Shown here one piece after another: positions 53,112 through 60,628 of a stretch of 64,000 nt of DNA (position 1 is its first letter; each line of letters opens with the position of its first letter). The stretch comes from Marinilabilia salmonicolor JCM 21150. GTDB taxonomy: Bacteria; Bacteroidota; Bacteroidia; Bacteroidales; Marinilabiliaceae. The notes below the pieces were generated by a model. The model was not told the origin of the DNA. It searched no databases and was given only the letters and a program-made list of their open reading frames with translations. A program made the translations under genes and the position numbers. Location: NCBI RefSeq assembly GCF_000259075.1, contig NZ_AJKI01000022.1, positions 1 through 64,000 of the forward strand, given 5' to 3'.

Positions 53112-55280
53112 TTACCGAAGAGTTACTTTTTTAACTCCTCTTCGGGTTTTTCTGCGTACTGCCGTTTTTCTTTTAGCAGGTTTTCTTTTCTTTTTTGTTC
53201 TGTTGGGTGCCGGAGGGCCTGCCAGGGCTTTAGGGCGGCTGGTTGAACGGGGCAGGGCTGCCGGTTTTTTCTTTGGTTTGAACATTACATAGGCTGCTGT
53301 CCCCACAAGAAGAAGACCTCCGCCAATAAGTAACTTCTTCTTATGCCTGGCCAAAAAACCGGGCTGTTGAACGGGTGCTGGTGTTGACATAGTTGATATG
53401 GTTTGCATTGGATTTGCATAAGATTGAACAGGGGCCCTGGCTGCTACGCGGGGTGCAATAACCGGTGCCTTTGGTCTGGCATAAGTTTGTGCCTGCACAA
53501 CCGGTCTGGAAACAACCGGTCTGGATACCTTAGGCCTGCGTGAGGCAACAGCACTTTGAATAAGCCGGGTGGCTGGTACAATGGTTTTCCCACCTGAAGA
53601 ACTGCTTCGTGACTTATTTACCAAAGAAGATGTGAGTTTCCCTGCTGCAGGTGCCAGAGCCATAGTTAACGGATTGGAGGCAACCACAGCTGTTAAAATC
53701 GGGGCAACCAGAGGTATTGCAATTTTTTTGACGGTATTAAATCCTTTCTTTGCCACCTTGAAAACACCTTTCCCTACTTTTTTGGCAAGTCGACCGATTT
53801 TCTTAAAGAATCCTCCCTCCAAACCGCCATCGAGGCCCTGAATGGTTAATTTAAAAACACCGCTGTTCTCCAGAAGCTCTTCATATTTCTCCAACCGCTC
53901 CAATACCTGATCACGCATGGGAGTATGCCAGTATTTAATGGCATCATTGAGCATGTTGAGCAGACTGGCCGGATCATTGGTAAAGTTTTTTACCAAATCG
54001 GGGTTGGTCTGAATTGCATCGCGGGTTTTGACCAGGTAATTGTAAGTTTTCTTCAACACATCATCATCAGAAACATCACCGAGGCCATCCAGCCCTTCAA
54101 GGAACGTCCTTCCCGTGATAACATCTTCAAGATCTGCATTGTCAATGCCGTGAAGCATTTCGATGGGCATTCCTGCCAATCCTTCTACCGAATAAAGTGA
54201 AGCCATATTAAAATCGTCTTTTTGTTCTGAGTAAGGCTTCTCAAAATTGAAGCTGTCCAGAACCGGGTCAATAATAATTTCAGGGTTGTTGTCTGTCGCG
54301 GGAATGCACACGTAGATATGCTGGTAATAGTCACGTCCGTAATACTTGGTTATGCGAAACTTGAAAGGGATCTGCAGGCAGTGAAGAATAGACCCGCAGA
54401 ATATTGAATAACAGTCACAGTCAATGCCGGCACTGTCAATGCCCATCTGTTTGTGACGCACCTGACCATCATGCCAGCTGCGGGCAGGAGTCCTAAGCTC
54501 CTCCACGCCGGGTCGGTCACGGCGGTATTGCAGGTAATTGTAAGCAAATTCAAAGATGTTGGCCGCCGTTTCCTGTACGGTACGTCCTTTCAGAACCTGT
54601 GCTATTTGTGCCGCTTCCTGATGGTGGTCACGAACAATCCGGATGGCCAGATCAACCACTTCTTCCACCTCACCATTGCTGGTAAGCCGTTTGTTTTTAT
54701 TATCCGGTTTGGTAAAATACTTATTGAATCTGGAACCATCTTTCACTTTCCGGGGGCCTGCCGACAAAGCCAGTCCTGTTCCTTCAAGTGATTTGGTGGC
54801 AGTCATGGTGGTCCCGTTGATTTTAACGGTAATGAAAAATGTAAGATGATCGGCCAGGAGCTGTTTTAGTTGCTCTGAATTATGGAGTATGTCCTGCGTT
54901 ACACCATTACTGTTCAGGGAGTGAACAGGCATCTCAATCCTGATGCTCTTTTCTCCGGCTGTATTTGGTCTGATTACCGTTGTTGAACCATCCGGCGTTG
55001 AATAACCGATGGGCTGACCTTTGTAAAAAGCTTTTACCGAAGGAATTTGAAGGTTTACCGTGTTTTCCGAATGGTTGTAGATCCTGATTCCGACCGAGAG
55101 GATTACTCTGTATCCGGCAATATCAAGCACATTGGAGGGAACAACAAGGTTGTGAATTTTGAAAGAGGAAATAACGAAAGAAACCCGGTCACTGATGTCC
55201 ATCAGCGACCAGAGTTTCTTTACTGCAATGCCGGTTCCGACGGCAAATAACCCAAACAAAACTGCTTTCTTCCGATTCAT
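53112..55280 (-). CDS. Transglutaminase-fold protein with two membrane anchors
   Basis: A 722-residue protein. N-terminal membrane segment (KKAVLFGLFAVGTGIAVKKLW), an LEA14-like beta domain (residues ~30-190), then a papain/transglutaminase-like core with the Cys region SAGIDCDCYSIFCGSIL near residue 285 and the His region YYQHIYVCIPAT and Asp in IIDPVLD. The motifs EGLAGM, LEGLDGLG and LDGGLEGG follow. A basic, Pro/Ala-rich stalk leads to a C-terminal membrane segment (KKLLIGGGLLLVGTAAYVMF) and a basic tail. Could process or crosslink virion proteins, or cut peptidoglycan. Confidence 0.75.
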   Translation of the reverse strand: MNRKKAVLFGLFAVGTGIAVKKLWSLMDISDRVSFVISSFKIHNLVVPSNVLDIAGYRVILSVGIRIYNHSENTVNLQIPSVKAFYKGQPIGYSTPDGSTTVIRPNTAGEKSIRIEMPVHSLNSNGVTQDILHNSEQLKQLLADHLTFFITVKINGTTMTATKSLEGTGLALSAGPRKVKDGSRFNKYFTKPDNKNKRLTSNGEVEEVVDLAIRIVRDHHQEAAQIAQVLKGRTVQETAANIFEFAYNYLQYRRDRPGVEELRTPARSWHDGQVRHKQMGIDSAGIDCDCYSIFCGSILHCLQIPFKFRITKYYGRDYYQHIYVCIPATDNNPEIIIDPVLDSFNFEKPYSEQKDDFNMASLYSVEGLAGMPIEMLHGIDNADLEDVITGRTFLEGLDGLGDVSDDDVLKKTYNYLVKTRDAIQTNPDLVKNFTNDPASLLNMLNDAIKYWHTPMRDQVLERLEKYEELLENSGVFKLTIQGLDGGLEGGFFKKIGRLAKKVGKGVFKVAKKGFNTVKKIAIPLVAPILTAVVASNPLTMALAPAAGKLTSSLVNKSRSSSSGGKTIVPATRLIQSAVASRRPKVSRPVVSRPVVQAQTYARPKAPVIAPRVAARAPVQSYANPMQTISTMSTPAPVQQPGFLARHKKKLLIGGGLLLVGTAAYVMFKPKKKPAALPRSTSRPKALAGPPAPNRTKKKRKPAKRKTAVRRKTRRGVKKVTLR

Positions 55281-55424
55281 AAAACGAAATTAGCAGCATG
55301 GAGATTCCCCTTTCGGGGTTGCTCAGGTATTCAGGGTGTTTCTGTTGTTTTTTACCGGTTACCCGGGAATTATCTGTCTTTCTGCATAGTAACAGGGATT
55401 GGCTGTTGCTGAGCGGTGTTGACC

Positions 55425-55712
55425 CTAGTTACGGTGTTCAAAAAGCTTATTGGTAATCTTCTCCTTGAGAGAAACAATGGCATCATCAAGCAGCTCAAAG
55501 CCCAGATCCACAATTTTGCGCGACATTTCTTCCGGCAAAAAATCAGGAAGCCGGAAAGGGGAGTTCCCGGACAGTTCTTTTAATCGCTGGTGCATGGCCG
55601 ATTGAATATTAATAAACTCATCTGCATTACCTCCCTTGTCGGGATGGTATTCAAAAGCCAGGCGGCGGTATTCCACTTTCAGCTCTTCGAGGGTGTGACA
55701 GTGGTCGAACAT
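55425..55712 (-). CDS. J-domain (DnaJ-like) protein
   Basis: A 95-residue protein that is a J domain almost alone: LEELKVEYRRLAFEYHPDKGGNADEFINIQ, with the HPD tripeptide that activates DnaK. The tail (EEMSRKIVDLGFELLDDAIVSL) is helical. Recruits host Hsp70, in line with other viral J proteins used in replication or capsid assembly. Overlaps the preceding gene by 34 bases. The 144-base gap after it shows no gene. Confidence 0.88.
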   Translation of the reverse strand: MFDHCHTLEELKVEYRRLAFEYHPDKGGNADEFINIQSAMHQRLKELSGNSPFRLPDFLPEEMSRKIVDLGFELLDDAIVSLKEKITNKLFEHRN

Positions 55713-55963
55713 GAGAAATACTTTTTAGTTTCGGGACTATCAATGTCGGGCAATCCAAAGTGATCAATGACTATTTGCGCCTGCTTTGGAGTCAGGGTTT
55801 TGTGCGTAGGCACATAGCCGGCTGCCCTGAGTTTCTCCATGACTTCCCGGCTTTCTTTCAGCATCCTGGAGAATGCCTCCACCGGGCGCGAATAAACCCC
55901 TTCGCGCATGTACATCCGGGCGAAGAGGGACTTGGGGACACACCCCTTGATTTTTACTTCCAT
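55679..55963 (-). CDS. Small protein of unknown function
   Basis: A 94-residue basic protein (MEVKIKGCVPKSLFARMYMREGVYS...), helical, no domain recognised. Overlaps the J-domain gene by 34 bases. Confidence 0.6.
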   Translation of the reverse strand: MEVKIKGCVPKSLFARMYMREGVYSRPVEAFSRMLKESREVMEKLRAAGYVPTHKTLTPKQAQIVIDHFGLPDIDSPETKKYFSCSTTVTPSKS

Positions 55964-55979
55964 AAGATTGTTTTAGAGA

Positions 55980-56291
55980 TTAATTAATGGGGGACTTTTC
56001 GTTTTGAGGCCCTTGTTTTTCAATGGTTCTCCGTGGATAATGGTCATTCCAGGAATCGGTAAAGGGAATCATTCGGTCAATCTCCACTCTTGTCCGGTTG
56101 TCGAAGATGATGACTTTCTGAATTTCCGACTCATTGAAGCTGCGCATGACGTAGCGTTTCAACTTCATGGCACCGTACTGAAGTGAATAGTGATCCCATT
56201 TGGTAACAGAGGCCCTGTTCGTAGAAGTTCCATTGCGGAACACAATCCAGGCATAGGACAAGGCCGTATCCGGATCAAAGAATTTTCCCAT
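55980..56291 (-). CDS. Small protein of unknown function
   Basis: A 103-residue protein (MGKFFDPDTALSYAWIVFRNG...) with beta-alpha pattern and no known domain; YVMRSFNESEIQKVIIFDNRTRVEIDRMIPF is its most regular stretch. 12 bases after the HTH/replication gene. Confidence 0.6.
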   Translation of the reverse strand: MGKFFDPDTALSYAWIVFRNGTSTNRASVTKWDHYSLQYGAMKLKRYVMRSFNESEIQKVIIFDNRTRVEIDRMIPFTDSWNDHYPRRTIEKQGPQNEKSPIN

Positions 56292-56303
56292 GATGTTAAA
56301 GTT

Positions 56304-57824
56304 TTAAGCGTTGACAATAACGAAAGGTTGTTTGGTGTTTCTCAGCTGTTTAATCTCGTCCAGCATCGACAGGAAACGTTCATCGCTTTTCTCTTTGGCC
56401 GGGGTAGTTCCCATCGGACAACTGGAAACACGCTGAATAAACTCTGTCTCCATGTAAGGGATGGAGCGTCTTACCGAATTTAGCTGACGGGTGTAATTCT
56501 CGATTGAGGGATTTTGCAGGTAGTCTTCCACGCACTGAAGCAGCTTTTTCCTATCTGACTTCTGCTTTGCCTTGCGATCCTGCCATTCCTTTTTCCGGGT
56601 AACCCATTTGAAAGTGCCGACAAGTCCGTTGGAGTTGTCTTTATGGAAAAACACGGAAGGAGAGACAAACCACCTGCCGGTCAGGTAATACTCCTTTTTG
56701 CGCAGATAACCGGAAGCCATGACCAGACGGTTTCGAAGGTTCTCAATTTGCAGTTCAAGGGCTCTGGGCGATGTGTCGTGACAGAAGTAGTTGGCAGCCA
56801 GGTATTCAATGGTTTGTTTCTCTTCCGGGCGGTGGACCTTGCGTCCGTTCCACAGCTGACCGCCATAAAGGGTTTTCAGATGGTCAGGCAGCAGTTGATT
56901 ATCCTGGTGCGGGTCTGCATTCCACAAAAGCCAGACAGCGTATTTGTAGAGGTATTCCGCCGCCAGCAGCGACCTTTTCCGGGCATTCGACCCGCTCTGA
57001 TTAACATAATCGCGCCCGCCCCCTGGCTTGTCGAAATTTTGCACCGCAGCCCGCTCCGGAAAACCGGCATACAGGGCAGGATCGGCAGACAGAACCACTT
57101 CCGGTGTCTCTAAAAGTGTCTTTTTATCCGTCTTTGAATCAGGCATTTCATTGCCCGTGTCGAGGCCGGATTCATTTGAGTTATCAACACTCTGAGAATT
57201 AACCGGAATTATTTTTTTATTTTTTCTGAAAGAAACAGATACTTTAGATGGTTTGCATTTTGCTTTATCTTTGAGGTAAACGGCTGAATTTCCGCCTTTT
57301 AAAAATCTAGAGGTCGGATGGTAATCAGGATCCTCCGCATCCCAGAGTAAAATGAGCTCGGGATTTACGTACAGATCATAGTTGGCCTGTACACCATGGG
57401 TGATTTTACTCTTTATGGCTCCACATTCTTTCAGCCGTTCCAAACGTCTGTAAATGGTAGAGGCTGCCCTGGGGGTACTTCGGCTCAGACGATAGGCCAG
57501 ATCTTTATTGTTGGTGTTAATCCGAACGGGATTACCAATGGTAACTGCCAGGGGAGATAGTTCCGTGCTTTCGAAAAGAGATAGCTTCAGCTCAAACTGA
57601 CTGACGGCTTCAAAGTAAAGTTGTTGGAGCAGGGAACGGTGAGCTTCGGTGAGTTTTTGCTTCCTGTTTTCAGGGAAATTCCGATTGTGTTCATCAATTT
57701 CCCGGTTAGAATGGAATATGAAATTATCCAGAATTTGCTGGTGAATCTGAAAACTTTCCCTTTTTATATAGGGCCTGGCTATTGATATTCTAGCCAAAGG
57801 TTTGTACTTTTGGAGCGAATTCAT
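56304..57824 (-). CDS. Winged-helix protein, candidate replication initiator or regulator
   Basis: A 506-residue protein, first large gene of the core train. A winged helix lies near residues 105-150 (AYRLSRSTPRAASTIYRRLERLKECGAIKSK), similar in style to the N-terminal domain of replication initiators and conserved element regulators in Bacteroidetes. The C-terminal half is basic and Trp-rich. The ATG at 57824 overlaps the stop of a 19-codon leader frame (ATGA). A GTG at 57866 would extend it but ignores that arrangement. Confidence 0.6.
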   Translation of the reverse strand: MNSLQKYKPLARISIARPYIKRESFQIHQQILDNFIFHSNREIDEHNRNFPENRKQKLTEAHRSLLQQLYFEAVSQFELKLSLFESTELSPLAVTIGNPVRINTNNKDLAYRLSRSTPRAASTIYRRLERLKECGAIKSKITHGVQANYDLYVNPELILLWDAEDPDYHPTSRFLKGGNSAVYLKDKAKCKPSKVSVSFRKNKKIIPVNSQSVDNSNESGLDTGNEMPDSKTDKKTLLETPEVVLSADPALYAGFPERAAVQNFDKPGGGRDYVNQSGSNARKRSLLAAEYLYKYAVWLLWNADPHQDNQLLPDHLKTLYGGQLWNGRKVHRPEEKQTIEYLAANYFCHDTSPRALELQIENLRNRLVMASGYLRKKEYYLTGRWFVSPSVFFHKDNSNGLVGTFKWVTRKKEWQDRKAKQKSDRKKLLQCVEDYLQNPSIENYTRQLNSVRRSIPYMETEFIQRVSSCPMGTTPAKEKSDERFLSMLDEIKQLRNTKQPFVIVNA

Positions 57825-57880
57825 TTTAGTATGTTTAAAGTGAATAGACCTCCACAGGGGTGCCACCTTGTGGTTGTCAT
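57821..57880 (-). CDS. Possible 19-residue leader peptide
   Basis: Starts at the conserved TTTCACAAAATG box, reads MTTTRWHPCGGLFTLNILK and stops in TGA that overlaps the ATG of the winged-helix gene. The coupling layout suggests a translated leader. Too short to prove by sequence alone. Confidence 0.35.
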   Translation of the reverse strand: MTTTRWHPCGGLFTLNILK

Positions 57881-57890
57881 TTTGTGAAAT
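57878..57890 (-). promoter_or_regulatory. Start-box ATTTCACAAAATG, copy 4
   Basis: The 13-mer ending in ATG, upstream of the winged-helix gene; here its ATG opens the 19-codon leader. Identical copies lie at 34805-34817, 43801-43813, 53080-53092 and 58310-58322. Confidence 0.6.
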
Positions 57891-57950
57891 TGAGTGTTAT
57901 CGCCAATAATGCTCAAATAAGGGGACTCCAAAAAAGTCCCCTTTCTCTAT

Positions 57951-58250
57951 TTAATGCCCTCTGTAAGGGCGTCTTCCGGTTGTTTTTGATTCTGCAAGAA
58001 ATTCATCCAGGGCTTCACGTGTAATAATGTATTTTCTGCCTGAACGTTGAGCTTTGATTTCACCGCGTCGAAGGATCTGAACTAAAGTATTGCGGTGGAC
58101 TCCGATGATTTTTGCAGCCTGTTCCGTATCAAAAATTTCTTTATCCGATATGGATACAATATGACCGCTCAATGAGGCAAGTTCGGTTCTGAGAAGTCTG
58201 ATTTCGGACATCAGTACTTCAAAAGGATTTTGAAGTGTTTGGGTTTCCAT
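57951..58250 (-). CDS. Excisionase-type HTH protein
   Basis: A 99-residue protein with a C-terminal MerR-like excisionase domain (DTEQAAKIIGVHRNTLVQILRRGEIKAQRSGRKYIITREALDEFL). The N-terminal part is a short coiled coil. ATG at 58250 (METQTLQNPF) is chosen; a longer frame lacks support. Divergent from the repressor at 58549, as expected for the control region of a temperate element. Confidence 0.85.
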   Translation of the reverse strand: METQTLQNPFEVLMSEIRLLRTELASLSGHIVSISDKEIFDTEQAAKIIGVHRNTLVQILRRGEIKAQRSGRKYIITREALDEFLAESKTTGRRPYRGH

Positions 58251-58309
58251 ATAATTATGTTTAAAGTTAAGTAGTGCAGGGGTTTTATGTGTGCCAAAGC
58301 CTGCATACC

Positions 58310-58322
58310 ATTTTGTGAAATT
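58310..58322 (-). promoter_or_regulatory. Start-box ATTTCACAAAATG, copy 5
   Basis: Identical 13-mer 60 bases upstream of the excisionase-like gene. Its ATG opens only an 8-codon frame (MVCRLWHT). Leader sequence after it (TGGCAC ... ACTTTAAACATA) resembles the leader of the winged-helix gene. Confidence 0.6.
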
Positions 58323-58437
58323 GGTTATTAAATTTTTGTTTTTAAGTTTTATTATTTTCAATATTTACTCCGGTTTTCAGCCTGCCCCGATTAAATGCTG
58401 TGTTTTTAGCAACCTTCAACCATCTGGTAACCTTTGA

Positions 58438-58472
58438 GTTTAACAGGTTTTTTACGTGAAGATATGTTAAAC
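58438..58472. promoter_or_regulatory. Operator candidate between divergent repressor and excisionase genes
   Basis: Perfect 8-bp inverted repeat GTTTAACA (58438-58445) and TGTTAAAC (58465-58472) in the 298-base divergent control region (58251-58548). Probably bound by the phage-type repressor. Confidence 0.5.
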
Positions 58473-58548
58473 ACAAACATAGAATAAAAGTGGATTCAAT
58501 TCTAAATTTTAATAAAATATTTTTCACTTTCATGTAAATATTTTCAAA

Positions 58549-58956
58549 ATGTCAGTAAAAGAGAGACTTAAAACATTTATCAGATACCGGGGCGTTGGTG
58601 AACGACAATTTTGCCGAACCATAGGTGTATCTGAATCGTTTGTTAGTGCCATGCGCAAATCGCTGCAACCTGATAAGATAACCAGCATTCTCCACCAATA
58701 CCCGGAACTAAACATTAACTGGCTTCTTACCGGTGAGGGCACCATGGTACAAAAATCTCATGCCAGGCTAAAAGAGGCCAAAACCACCATCCACGTTCTC
58801 AATAATCTTATTGATTCCCGGGAAGAGCGTATTCATATTCTGGAAGAAGAGAATACTGCTCTTAAAAGTGAGATTGACTCCCTGCACAAACAACTCATCC
58901 TTTACAAAGAACGTCATGACTCCGGTAATTCTTCCGGAAAGGCTGAGTCATCCTGA
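58549..58956 (+). CDS. Phage-type HTH repressor
   Basis: A 135-residue protein: an HTH domain at residues 3-60 (ERLKTFIRYRGVGERQFCRTIGVSESFVSAMRK) with the INWLLTGEGTM segment common in phage CI-like repressors of Bacteroidetes, then a coiled coil (EERIHILEEENTALKSEIDSLHKQL) for dimerisation instead of a peptidase domain. The only plus-strand gene of the core; it faces the excisionase-like gene. Likely the lysogeny or maintenance repressor. Confidence 0.82.
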   Translation: MSVKERLKTFIRYRGVGERQFCRTIGVSESFVSAMRKSLQPDKITSILHQYPELNINWLLTGEGTMVQKSHARLKEAKTTIHVLNNLIDSREERIHILEEENTALKSEIDSLHKQLILYKERHDSGNSSGKAESS

Positions 58957-59006
58957 CCTTTCCCGAGCTTTCCAGTACCTTTCGCGACCTTTTCGGCACC
59001 TTTCTT
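58957..59006. repeat. Five CTTTC direct repeats in helical phase
   Basis: CTTTC or CTTTTC units begin at 58958, 58968, 58979, 58989 and 59000, that is 10-11 bases apart, just past the repressor gene and before the recombinase gene's end. The spacing puts all units on one face of DNA, as in arm-type integrase or accessory-protein sites. Confidence 0.55.
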
Positions 59007-59033
59007 CTGCAGAAGTGCTGTAATCGGGACCTA

Positions 59034-60251
59034 TTAGTTCCATTTCACATTCTGCAACTGCTTTTTTAGTCGCAGTTCACTCTGATGGATGTAAATCATG
59101 CTGGTTTTTATGTCACTGTGTCCCATGAGCTGCATGATCATATATGGATTGGCGGTTATATCAGCCAGCAAAGTGCCAAAAGTATGCCTGGCCACATGAA
59201 AACTTATTGCTCTTCTGGTTTTGGCCATTACAGCAATAGCCTTCAAATGTCGGTTAACCACCTGGTTGGGAATGGGCCTTATGAGTCTTTTAAATCCATT
59301 TCTGCTCTCCAGTAGTTTTTTAAGATATTTTTCTGCTTTCCCTGCAAAAAGAAGATAAAGAGGTAATACCACATCAATACTTTTGGCATATTCTACTTTT
59401 TTTTGTCTGATGCGGATGGTATAGCCTTCTTCTGTCTTTTCAAGGTTATCTTCTTTTAGAGCCATTACATCAGAATATCTCAGTCCGGTATAAGCTGATA
59501 AAAGAAAAAGATCTCTTACATAAGAAATTTGGTCAAACCCAACCTCCGGAAATTCAATTTCCTCAATTCGCTGAACTTCTTCAATAGTTAGATTCTCTCT
59601 TGTACCGGGTATCTTCTTTGTAGAAAAGTTAATGTAAGGATTATCCTCTACCCTAATGTACTTGCGTTTGATAGCAACATTAATGAATCTAAGCAGGTTT
59701 TTATGGTGTTTATGAATAGTGTTTTGCTTTAATTTTTTTGACCTCAATAATTTATCAAAGGCAACAACCTTATCATAATTAAAATCGGAAAACTCACAAC
59801 CATCTCCCCCACAAAACTCCTTAAACATATTAATGGTATAATTCCATTCTTTCCGGGTGCCGGGTGCCGCATGTACTTCTTCTTCATATTCTTTTTCAAG
59901 AAAGGTAATCAAATCAAAAGGCGCATTATTATTTTTCAGAAAATCTTCAAGAGAAGACTTGGAAAAAACCCTTCCACTGTTTATCAGAGAATACTCAAAC
60001 CTCTGAAGGCGGTTGACTAAATCATCAAGGTATTGATTGAATGCGATAAAATTGGGATGAGACGATTTGACTCTGTTTCTGTATCTGCCACTTGTTCCCC
60101 ACTGATCTGCTTCTAAAAAAACTTTAGTGGAAACATATTTCCTTTCAGTGCGGCTAAAATACACTTCTAATTCAACAGGTGCTTTATCATCCTTCTCCAG
60201 TTGTTTCTTTCTTCGATTGAAAACATACTTAAATTTTGCTTGTTGGGTCAT
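59034..60251 (-). CDS. Tyrosine recombinase (phage-type integrase)
   Basis: A 405-residue tyrosine recombinase of the Bacteroidetes type with an arm-binding N-terminus, a SAM-like core-binding domain (residues ~105-200) and a catalytic domain: first Arg in SAYTGLRYSDVMAL, HxxR in SFHVARHTFGTLL, then LMGHSDIKTSMIYIH with His and the nucleophilic Tyr. Located 190 bases from the 3' end of tRNA-Pro, a common integration target. It lacks the extra alpha-helical insertion of integron integrases. Confidence 0.95.
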   Translation of the reverse strand: MTQQAKFKYVFNRRKKQLEKDDKAPVELEVYFSRTERKYVSTKVFLEADQWGTSGRYRNRVKSSHPNFIAFNQYLDDLVNRLQRFEYSLINSGRVFSKSSLEDFLKNNNAPFDLITFLEKEYEEEVHAAPGTRKEWNYTINMFKEFCGGDGCEFSDFNYDKVVAFDKLLRSKKLKQNTIHKHHKNLLRFINVAIKRKYIRVEDNPYINFSTKKIPGTRENLTIEEVQRIEEIEFPEVGFDQISYVRDLFLLSAYTGLRYSDVMALKEDNLEKTEEGYTIRIRQKKVEYAKSIDVVLPLYLLFAGKAEKYLKKLLESRNGFKRLIRPIPNQVVNRHLKAIAVMAKTRRAISFHVARHTFGTLLADITANPYMIMQLMGHSDIKTSMIYIHQSELRLKKQLQNVKWN

Positions 60252-60372
60252 ACGTTTTTCAAAAAATGTGATACATCAGGAAAAATATCCTGGTTAACTG
60301 TGTCACAAATGTATCACAAAAACGAATTGAAGATGTTTTTTTAAAACACAACAAGAATATCTCAAAACGCAC

Positions 60373-60408
60373 AAAAGCCGCATAAACATTGACGTCTATG
60401 CGGCTTTT
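60373..60408 (-). terminator. Terminator after tRNA-Pro
   Basis: 12-bp perfect stem (AAAAGCCGCATA with TATGCGGCTTTT) followed by a short T run on either strand. It would end the minus-strand tRNA transcript. Confidence 0.75.
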
Positions 60409-60438
60409 GTATTTTCTGTTAATCGTAAAAATTTTGTC

Positions 60439-60515
60439 TGGTCGGGGTACCAGGATTCGAACCTGGGACCTCGTCGTCCCGAACGACGCGCGCTACCGGG
60501 CTGCGCTACACCCCG
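60439..60515 (-). tRNA. tRNA-Pro (anticodon CGG)
   Basis: The minus strand folds as a cloverleaf: acceptor CGGGGTG with TACCCCG-like partner, D arm GCGCAGCCCGGTAGCGC, anticodon stem CGTCG/CGACG around TTCGGGA (anticodon CGG, reads CCG), T arm CCAGGTTCGAATCCTGG, discriminator A and encoded CCA at 60441-60439. Its 3' end faces the recombinase gene. Confidence 0.95.
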
Positions 60516-60628
60516 AAAACAAGGAATATCTCCCGTTTGCGATTGCAAAAATATATTTTTTTTACGAAATAACTTTACATTGTTAAGATAATTTTGGAAA
60601 TTTGCGCGAAATAAAAGCTTAACCCCAT

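Noticed and set aside
42263-57880. Core considered as a tailed prophage
   Set aside because: No terminase, portal, prohead protease, tail tube, tape measure or baseplate signature was found.
59034-60251. Recombinase considered as an integron integrase for the cassettes
   Set aside because: It has the plain phage-type layout without the integron-specific insertion, and it lies far from the platforms. A link cannot be excluded but is not supported.
33134-60251. Core considered as an integrative conjugative element
   Set aside because: No relaxase, coupling protein or Tra gene is present in any frame I recognise, although polyvalent proteins also occur in conjugative elements.
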